Positions 6,459 through 14,362 of a DNA stretch of 14,362 bases are shown piece after piece. The notes beneath the pieces are model-generated. The model was not told where the DNA came from, searched no databases, and saw only the letters and a program-made list of their open reading frames with translations. The DNA lies in contig WGAH01000605.1 in assembly GCA_015489145.1 (NCBI GenBank), forward strand, positions 1-14,362, read 5' to 3'. Numbering within the stretch: position 1 is the first letter of the stretch; every line of letters starts with the position of its first letter. This DNA comes from Deltaproteobacteria bacterium (GTDB taxonomy: Bacteria; Myxococcota_A; UBA796; UBA2385). A program made the translations under genes and the position numbers.

Positions 6459-7586
6459 GTGGGCAGGGCCTTCGCCAGCTTCGACGAACCCCACGCCTGG
6501 TTCATCCGCGGCATGATCGAGTACGGCTGGCCCGACCTCACCCGGGCGGGCGGCCACGTGCCGCCGGGAGCCCCCGGCGGCATCAACCTCTCCGAGCTGG
6601 TCGAGACGGAGGGCCGCGCCGGCCTCACCATCGAGGTGCCCGCCGCGGCCGACGGCCGGGTGGTGCCCGACGACGGCACCTACCAGTTCCAGGCCCGCCT
6701 CGTCCGCGAGGAGGACGGCGCCTGGAAGGTCGTGCTGCGCTGCCCCGAGGCCAACTACTTCCAGGAGTTCCCCTACGACCCGGCCAACCCCCTGTGGGCG
6801 GCCGGCTACGTGCACCAGGCGCTCACCGCCTACGTGCCGGAGTTCGTGCGGTGGCGCCTCCAGGGCGGCGAGGTGAGCTGGGCCCAGCGCGCCGGCATCC
6901 CCGACGTCGAGGGCGAGCCCTGCTCGTTCCTGCTCCTGAACTTCCTGCGCGAGCGCATCCAGACCAACCGCCCCCTCACCCACGGCCCGGCCGAGGGCTG
7001 GTGGCTCGACGCGCCGGCGCCACCCGCCGCGCCCGGGGCGGCCCGGCCCGGCGCCGCCCAGCCCGGTGCCGCGCCCGACGGCAGCCAGCACGAGGTCCCC
7101 GTCGCCGCCGCCTGGACCGCCGGGGGTCCGGTGGCGACCGCCGGCAAGGGCAGCGACCCCACCTACCTGAGCGCCGCCGCCGCCGCCGAGGTCGCCCGCC
7201 TCGGCGCGCAGGGGGCCGCCGAGGTCGCCCACGTCCAGGCCCGGCGCATCGTCGCCGCTCCCGGGGCCGCCCTGCTGACGATGGCGGGGCTCGGCATGCT
7301 CGAGGGCGGGCTGCTCATCCTCAACGCCGCCAGCATCGTGCTGTGGTACCGCGATCGCGTGACGGGGCTGATCGTCAGCCTCGTGGGGGCGGCCCTGCTC
7401 CTGCTGGGCGGCCTGGGCGCGGTCTTCGGGGCCCTCGCCTACAAGAAGGTCAAGAAGGGCCCGCTTCCCTGGTGGGCGATGATCTACGCCGCGCTGACGC
7501 CGGGCTGCTGCCTCGCCGGCCTGCCCATCGCCGTCTGGGCGGCCACCGTCTGGAACCGCCCCACCGTCCGCGCCGCCCGCCGCTGA
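6459..7586 (+). CDS. Unrecognised protein with three C-terminal membrane helices
   Basis: A 375-residue protein starting at GTG 6459 after the strong RBS GAGGAGGGGG (6446-6455). The soluble N-terminal part (about 1-185) contains WKVVLRCPEANYFQEFPYD and several Trp/Tyr-rich patches; I do not recognise its fold. A Pro/Ala/Gly-rich linker follows (about 186-215), then an Ala-rich helix (239-265), then three membrane helices (about 268-295, 302-327 and 338-365). The last helix and tail, TPGCCLAGLPIAVWAATVWNRPTV, resemble a C-terminal pattern (small hydrophobic helix, 'pigiWalvvLn.peV') that I recall from many membrane proteins of Myxococcota and Planctomycetes. By topology the soluble domain is probably cytoplasmic or periplasmic and tethered to the membrane. 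It follows the TM2-like gene and may work with it. No enzymatic motif is visible. Confidence 0.8.
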   Translation: MGRAFASFDEPHAWFIRGMIEYGWPDLTRAGGHVPPGAPGGINLSELVETEGRAGLTIEVPAAADGRVVPDDGTYQFQARLVREEDGAWKVVLRCPEANYFQEFPYDPANPLWAAGYVHQALTAYVPEFVRWRLQGGEVSWAQRAGIPDVEGEPCSFLLLNFLRERIQTNRPLTHGPAEGWWLDAPAPPAAPGAARPGAAQPGAAPDGSQHEVPVAAAWTAGGPVATAGKGSDPTYLSAAAAAEVARLGAQGAAEVAHVQARRIVAAPGAALLTMAGLGMLEGGLLILNAASIVLWYRDRVTGLIVSLVGAALLLLGGLGAVFGALAYKKVKKGPLPWWAMIYAALTPGCCLAGLPIAVWAATVWNRPTVRAARR

Positions 7587-7638
7587 AGCCGCCGGGTTAG
7601 GGGCCGCGCTCCCCGACCCCCCGGAGGCAGCGGGCGCG

Positions 7639-8495
<857 letters not shown>

Positions 8496-8499
<4 letters not shown>

Positions 8500-10523
8500 G
8501 CCCCATGCACGAGCTGTTCGTCGCCGTCCGCTGCGAGGAACTCCCCGCCCGCTTCGTCGAGATGGCGGTCGCCGGGCTGGAGAAGGGCCTGCTCGACCTG
8601 CTGCGGGGCGTCGAGCGAGGCGCGGTGCGCCGCTGGGCCACCCCCCGCCGGATCGCCGTCGCCGTCGAGGTCGCGGAGGGCCGCCCCGCCGAGGAGAAGC
8701 TCGTCACCGGGCCTCCCGAGGCCGCCGCCTTCCGCGACGGGCAGCCGACCCGGGCCGCCCTGGGCTTCGCCCGCGGGCGCGGGGTGGACGTGGCCGACCT
8801 CGAGATCGTCGAGACCCCCAAGGGCCGGGTCGTCGCCGCCCGGGTCCGCACCGGCGGCGAGCGCACCGTCGAGCTGGTGGCCGCCGGCCTGGAGCGGGCC
8901 GTCCTCGGCATCCCCTTCCCCAAGACCATGCGCTGGGGCGACCACCGCATCGCCTGGGCCCGACCGATCCACGGCCTCGTCGCCCTCTACGACGGCGCGG
9001 TGATCCCGGCGCGCATCGCCCACGTCGAGGCCGGCGCGCGCACCCTGGGCCACCGCCTCAGCCCGGGGCCCTTCGAGGTGCGCGACGCCGCGAGCTGGGT
9101 GGAGGGGCTGCGGGCCCACCACGTCGAGCCCGACCGGGAGGCCCGCCGGGCGCGCATCCTCGCCGACCTGCGCCGGGAGGCCGCCGCGCTGGGCGCCTCG
9201 GTCGAGGCCCACCTCGACCTCGTCGACGAGGTGGTCGACCTGGTGGAGTGGCCGGTGGTGGTGCGGGCCACCTTCGACGAGGCCCTCCTCGAGCTGCCCC
9301 CGCGCCTGCTCGTCGAGGCGATGAAGCTCCACCAGCGCACCTTCCCGCTCGAGGCCGACGGCCGGCTGCTGTCGAGCTTCCTCGTCGTGACCAACCACCC
9401 GGCCGCCGGCGAGCCCGAGGTGGCCGCCACCATCGCCCGGGGCAACGCCCGGGTGGTCGCCGCCCGCTTCGACGACGCCCGCTTCTTCTACGCCGAGGAC
9501 CGCAAGCTCCCCCTCGCCGAGCACGCCCGCGGGCTGGCGGACATGCGCTGGATCCGCAAGGGCGGCACCATGGCCGACAAGGCCGAGCGCATCGCCGCCC
9601 TCGCCCGGGCCCTCGCCCCGCTCCTCGGCGCCGACCCGGATCACGCCGAGACGGCCGGGCGGCTGGCCAAGGCCGACCTCTGCACGCAGATGGTGGGCGA
9701 GTTCCCGGAGCTGCAGGGCCACGTCGGCCGCCTCCTCGCCGAGCGCGAGGGCCTGCCCGGCGCCGTCGCCCTCGCCATCGAGGAGCACTACCTGCCGCGG
9801 TTCTCCGGCGACGCCCTGCCCACCACCCCCGAGGGGCGGGCGGTGGCCCTCGCCGACCGGGTGGACACGCTCGCCGGCTGCTTCGCCCAGGGCCTCAAGC
9901 CCAAGGGCTCCGCCGACCCCCTCGGCCTGCGCCGGGCCGCCCACGGCCTCGCCCTGCTGGTGGTCGATGCCGGCCTGCGCCTCGATCTCGCCGAGCTGCT
10001 GGGGATGGGGGCCTTCGAGGTGGGGCCGGATCTCGTCGACTTCTGCCTCACCCGCTTCCGCGCCCAGCAGCTCGAGCGGCATCCCACCGACGTGGTCGAC
10101 GCGGTGCTCGCCACCGGCGACCGCGACCTCACCGCCCTGGCCTCGCGCGTCGAGGCGATGGCCGAGCTGGCGCGCAGCCCCGAGTACGCCGCGATCAAGA
10201 CCACCTTCAAGCGGGTGATGGGGCTGACGAAGGACCACGCCGATCCGGGCTTCGACCCGGCGGCCCTCGCCGAGCCCGCCGAGCGCGCCCTGGCCGCCGA
10301 GCTGGAGCGCGTGGCCGGCGAGGCCCGCGCCCTGGCCGAGGCCCTCGACCACCGCGGCGCCCTCGCCCGCCTCGCCACCCTGCGGCCGGCCGTGGATCGC
10401 CTGTTCGACGAGGTCTTCGTCATGGCCGACGACCCGGAGGTGCGCCGCAACCGCCTGGGCCTGCTGCGCGCCGTCGCCGACGCCTTCCGGGCCATCGCCG
10501 ACTTCACGGTCCTGTCCACCTGA
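8496..10523 (+). CDS. glyS: Glycyl-tRNA synthetase beta subunit
   Basis: The 675-residue tRNA-binding partner of GlyQ, of usual length. The GTG at 8496 is chosen because GGGAGGT (8484-8490) is five bases upstream and the codon overlaps the glyQ stop; ATG 8505 is 14 bases from that RBS and less likely. Recognisable parts are the N-terminal ELFVAVRCEELPARF, WATPRRIAV, the central MKLHQRTFPL and RFDDARFFYAEDRK, and the HD-type stretch EEHYLPRFSGDALPTTPEG (G438, D439). PKGSADPLGLRRAAHGL follows (469-485; the family usually has PTGSkDPfaLRR). A DALR-like anticodon-binding helical domain lies at the C-terminus, ending VRRNRLGLLRAVADAF. With GlyQ it forms an essential enzyme in species lacking the one-chain GlyRS. 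The sequence looks intact and functional. Confidence 0.97.
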
Positions 10524-10553
10524 TCCGGCTATGTTCCCGGCGAGGAGGTCGCC

Positions 10554-11240
10554 ATGATCGCCTGGATGCTCGCCACCGGCATCGCCCTCGCCGGCCGCCC
10601 CCCGGCCATCCTCCACTGCGGCGACTGCCAGCCCCTCGCCCCGGCCCGCGCCGACGTGGACCCCGGCGCCCTCGTCGACGCCCGCGAGGGCACGGTCCTC
10701 GTGCCCGCCGAGGCCTGCGTGCGGGAACTCGACTTCCTCGCCGAGAGCGAGCCCTGGCCCGACTGGTCGCGCAAGCGCCGCCCGGCGCGCAGCCTGGCGG
10801 TGGAGGCCGGCGAGATCGAGGCCTTCATCCCGCTGCCCGCCCTGCGGCGGGGCCGCCGGCAGCCCGTCGAGCTCGCCCTGCTCGAGCCCGCCCACCGCAG
10901 CGTCACCCCGGGCAGCGCCGACCGCGTCCTCGACGAGGCCTGCATCGCCGCCCTGCACGACGCCTGGTGCGCCCGGGGCAACCTCAACGGCGTGCGCCTG
11001 GTGAGCGACACCTGGACGGCCGACGCCGCCGAGCTGCGCGACCCGGAGGGCTGGGGCGAGCAGGTCGAGGCCCCCGAGGGCTGGACGGTCGAGCGCCTCG
11101 ACGACCGCACCCTGACCGCCCGCCCGGCCGGCGGCCACCCCCTCGTGCTCGCCTGGCGGACGACGAAGCTCACCCCGACCGAGTCCGACCTCGAGGCGAT
11201 CCAGGCGGCCTGCCCGGAGCCGGACAAGAAGAAGAAGTAG
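10554..11240 (+). CDS. Secreted cysteine-containing protein, function unknown
   Basis: A 228-residue protein I do not recognise. The ATG at 10554 follows GAGGAGG (10542-10548). Residues 1-13 (IAWMLATGIALA) look like a short signal peptide with an ALA cleavage site before Gly14, so export is likely; as in the other secreted proteins here, the n-region lacks basic residues. The mature part has six cysteines (22, 25, 55, 130, 139 and 220), including a CGDC pair, and they may form disulfides in the periplasm. It contains a charged central section (WSRKRRPARSLAVE) and many Trp residues, and it ends in a PDKKKK tail. It stands alone between glyS and the PPDK gene, 30 bases after glyS, with a weak TATGTT (10530-10535) that might be a -10 element. 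A CxxC thioredoxin-like role is not supported by the surrounding residues. Confidence 0.72.
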   Translation: MIAWMLATGIALAGRPPAILHCGDCQPLAPARADVDPGALVDAREGTVLVPAEACVRELDFLAESEPWPDWSRKRRPARSLAVEAGEIEAFIPLPALRRGRRQPVELALLEPAHRSVTPGSADRVLDEACIAALHDAWCARGNLNGVRLVSDTWTADAAELRDPEGWGEQVEAPEGWTVERLDDRTLTARPAGGHPLVLAWRTTKLTPTESDLEAIQAACPEPDKKKK

Positions 11241-11258
11241 CGGCGCGCGGAGGCGCCG
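11241..11258 (+). terminator. Weak hairpin after the secreted-protein gene
   Basis: CGGCGC (11241-11246) can pair with GCGCCG (11253-11258) around a six-base loop directly after the stop codon. No T-run follows, so this is at best a weak or Rho-assisted terminator. The remaining bases up to 11367 hold no gene that I can support. Confidence 0.22.
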
Positions 11259-11355
11259 GACCGGGGTCGCGATGCCACGAGAGACGCCGCATCCCGCCGC
11301 GTCACCCGCCTCCCGTACCTCCAGCCCCCTTCCAGCGGCTCGCCGGCGGCTCGGA

Positions 11356-11361
11356 TAGGCG
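11356..11361 (+). promoter_or_regulatory. Candidate -10 element for a leaderless PPDK start
   Basis: TAGGCG is six bases before the ATG at 11368, and no Shine-Dalgarno sequence is present. The spacing is identical to the TAGCCT before the lipoprotein gene at 4485. TTCCAG at 11330-11335 could be a -35, but its 20-base spacer is long. The call rests on geometry only. Confidence 0.3.
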
Positions 11362-12281
11362 CCGGGCATGGCCGACGCGATTCCCCTCGTCCTTTCCCTC
11401 GGCGCCAGCCGCGACCCCCGGGTGGTCGGGCACAAGGCCGCCGGGCTGGCGCTGGCCGCCGAGGCCGGCTTGCCGGTGCCCCCGGGCTTCACCCTCACCG
11501 CCGCCGCCTTCGCCGCCTGGCGCGAAGCCGGCGAGGAGGTCGAGGGTCCCCTGGCCGAGGCCCTCGACGCCGCCCTCGACGCGCTGGAGGCCGCTTCCGG
11601 CCGCCGGCTCGGCGACCCGGCCGCGCCGCTGCTCGTCTCGGTGCGCCCCGACGCCGCCGTCCCCCTGCCCGGCCTGGCGGAAACCCTCCTCGACGTGGGC
11701 CTCACCACCGCCGTCCTGGCGGCGCTGGCCGCCGAGGACCGCGCCTTCGCCTTCGACACCGCCGTGCGCTTCCTCCGGGGCTACGGCGAGCAGGTGCTCG
11801 GCGCGCCCCCCGCGCGCCTGGCCCGGGCCGTCGCCGAGGGCCCGGACGCCGCGTCCCGCTGGGCCCTGCTGAGCGCCGCCCTCGACGGCGAGGCGCCCCC
11901 CGAGGACGCCCGGGAGCAGGTGCGGGAGGCGGTGCGGGCGGCCTTCGCGAGCCACGACGCCCCCGGCGCCCGCTACCACCGGCGCAAGGCCGGCCTGCCC
12001 GAGGGCATGGCCGTCACGGTGCAGGCGATGGTCTTCGGCAACCGGGGCGCCGCCTCCGGCACCGGCGACGCCCTCTCCCGCGACCCCGAAGACGGTCGGC
12101 CCCGCGCGGTCCTGCGCTTTCGGCCCGGCGCCCAGGGCCGCGACCGCCACGCGGCGCCGGCCGCCGGCCTCGACGCGGCGCCCGAGGCGGTCCGCGAGCC
12201 GCTGCGCTCCGCGCTGGACACCCTCGAAAACACGCTCCGGGACGCGGTGGAGGTCGAGTTCACCGTCGAGGAGGGGGCGCT

Positions 12282-13826
<1,545 letters not shown>

Positions 13827-13839
13827 GCGCCCGCGGCGC
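13827..13839. terminator. Small hairpin between convergent genes
   Basis: GCGCC (13827-13831) and GGCGC (13835-13839) form a five-base stem with a CGC loop directly after the ppdK stop, in the 33-base gap before the oppositely oriented hepT. No T-run follows on either strand. It is a weak terminator candidate. Confidence 0.25.
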
Positions 13840-13859
13840 GCCTTCCACCCCTTGGGGGA

Positions 13860-14207
13860 CTACCGCCCGCCCTCTCCGAGCAGCTCCCGAAGGCCTCGGC
13901 GCAACGCCGGCAGGTCCCGTTCCACGGTGCCCCAAAGAAGGTCGAGGTCAACTCGAAAGTACTCGTGCACGAGGCGATTGCGCATCGCCCGCAACTCGTG
14001 CCACGGGATCTCCGGTGCGGCGTGCCGCGTATCGGCGCCCACGCGACTGGCGGCCTCGCCGATCACCTGCACCTGGAGGACCAGCGCGTCTCGAAGCATC
14101 GCGTCGGCATCGAGATCGCTCCGAGACCGCCCTTCCGCATACCCCATCGCCGCCTCGACGGCGTCGAGCATGTGCCGAAGCCGCAGCCGATCGCGCTCAG
14201 GCCGCAT
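13860..14207 (-). CDS. hepT: HepT-like HEPN ribonuclease toxin
   Basis: A 115-residue HEPN/DUF86 protein, the toxin of the MntA-HepT type VII toxin-antitoxin system. Characterised HepT cleaves RNA and is silenced when its MntA partner adds AMP to a tyrosine. The defining RX4HXY motif is complete: R76-NRLV-H81-E-Y83, in the sequence RAMRNRLVHEYF. Other family markers are the start MRPERDRLRLRHMLDAVEAA, the middle VLQVQVIGEAASRV, and PEIPWHELRAMRN. The start is ATG at 14207; a longer reading from 14246 adds 13 residues that have no family match and overlap the antitoxin gene. The gene overlaps the end of the upstream mntA by 11 bases. GC content is clearly lower than in neighbouring genes (about 57% in 13921-13980, against about 82% in 13741-13800), suggesting horizontal gain. 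It lies tail to tail with ppdK. Confidence 0.93.
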   Translation of the reverse strand: MRPERDRLRLRHMLDAVEAAMGYAEGRSRSDLDADAMLRDALVLQVQVIGEAASRVGADTRHAAPEIPWHELRAMRNRLVHEYFRVDLDLLWGTVERDLPALRRGLRELLGEGGR

Positions 14208-14361
14208 ACCGAACCTGCGCGGTGGCGAGCACGGCCTCGCGCACATGGGGGCTCAGCCCATCGGGCGTCGCGAGGTCGATGCGCCGCCCGCCGAACACGG
14301 CGGCAAGCTCCTGGCGCAGCCGCTCGACGCTGATCAACGTCGGGGCACGACCGGGCTCGAA
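14197..14361 (-). CDS. mntA: MntA-like minimal nucleotidyltransferase antitoxin (partial, C-terminal 54 residues)
   Basis: Reading the minus strand inward from the window end gives an open frame of 54 residues ending in TGA (14199-14197). It runs FEPGRAPTLISVERLRQE, LAAVFGGRRIDLATPDG, then LSPHVREAVLATAQVRYAA. This matches the C-terminal half of MntA-type nucleotidyltransferases ('veFepgr...l..f..L...L..llGr.vDLvt...L.p..r..vl.ea..vYa'). In characterised pairs MntA uses ATP to AMPylate HepT and so neutralises it. The catalytic GSX10DXD motif is N-terminal and lies beyond the window, so activity cannot be judged here. The stop overlaps the hepT start by 11 bases, the standard antitoxin-first order. 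Confidence 0.85.
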   Translation of the reverse strand, partial: FEPGRAPTLISVERLRQELAAVFGGRRIDLATPDGLSPHVREAVLATAQVRYAA

Positions 14362-14362
14362 C

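Noticed and set aside
13849..13858. ACCCCTTGGG-type run as a terminator stem between ppdK and hepT, and its reverse complement CCCCAAGGGG near 6049
   Set aside because: The stem would have a two-base loop, which is too small, and the second copy looks like chance in GC-rich DNA.
13965..14333. Plus-strand open frame antisense to hepT and mntA
   Set aside because: HepT and MntA motifs are clear on the minus strand; the plus-strand translation has no family features.

Overview
The window is a very GC-rich (about three quarters G+C by eye), tightly packed bacterial chromosomal segment. Nearly every gene is on the + strand. Gaps are short and several genes join by ATGA, GTGA or TGATG overlaps. 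The gene set suggests a Gram-negative delta-type bacterium, most likely Myxococcota. It has a Tgl/PilW-like TPR lipoprotein beside a RodZ-like protein, two-subunit GlyQ/GlyS, MgtE, RecO, and short lipoprotein signals that lack basic residues. The phylum is an inference, not something read directly.

Layout. 41-2286: mtnP (methionine salvage), a TPR lipoprotein of the type IV pilus pilotin kind, and a RodZ-like HTH/one-TM protein, all closely spaced or overlapping. 2351-4475: MgtE magnesium channel, then RecO. 4485-5977: two overlapping genes for unrecognised putative cell-envelope lipoproteins, the second with carboxypeptidase-regulatory-like beta domains. 5978-6133: a leader with a plausible sigma-70 promoter and an inverted repeat. 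6134-7586: a small TM2-like membrane protein and a 375-residue protein with three C-terminal membrane helices. 7639-10523: glyQ and glyS, overlapping and translationally coupled. 10554-11240: a secreted cysteine-containing protein of unknown function. 11368-13826: a pyruvate, phosphate dikinase gene split over two frames; about 30 residues of linker are missing at the junction. 13860-14362, minus strand: a HepT/MntA toxin-antitoxin pair with visibly lower GC. MntA is cut by the window end.

Most genes are housekeeping (translation, DNA repair, Mg2+ uptake, methionine salvage, cell shape and pili). The less ordinary parts are the broken and active-site-divergent PPDK, the unrecognised lipoprotein pair, the TM2-like/3-TM membrane pair, a possible leaderless-promoter geometry shared by two genes, and the low-GC toxin-antitoxin island. 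I see no clear new multi-gene defence or mobile system, and no tRNA, rRNA, CRISPR or insertion sequence.
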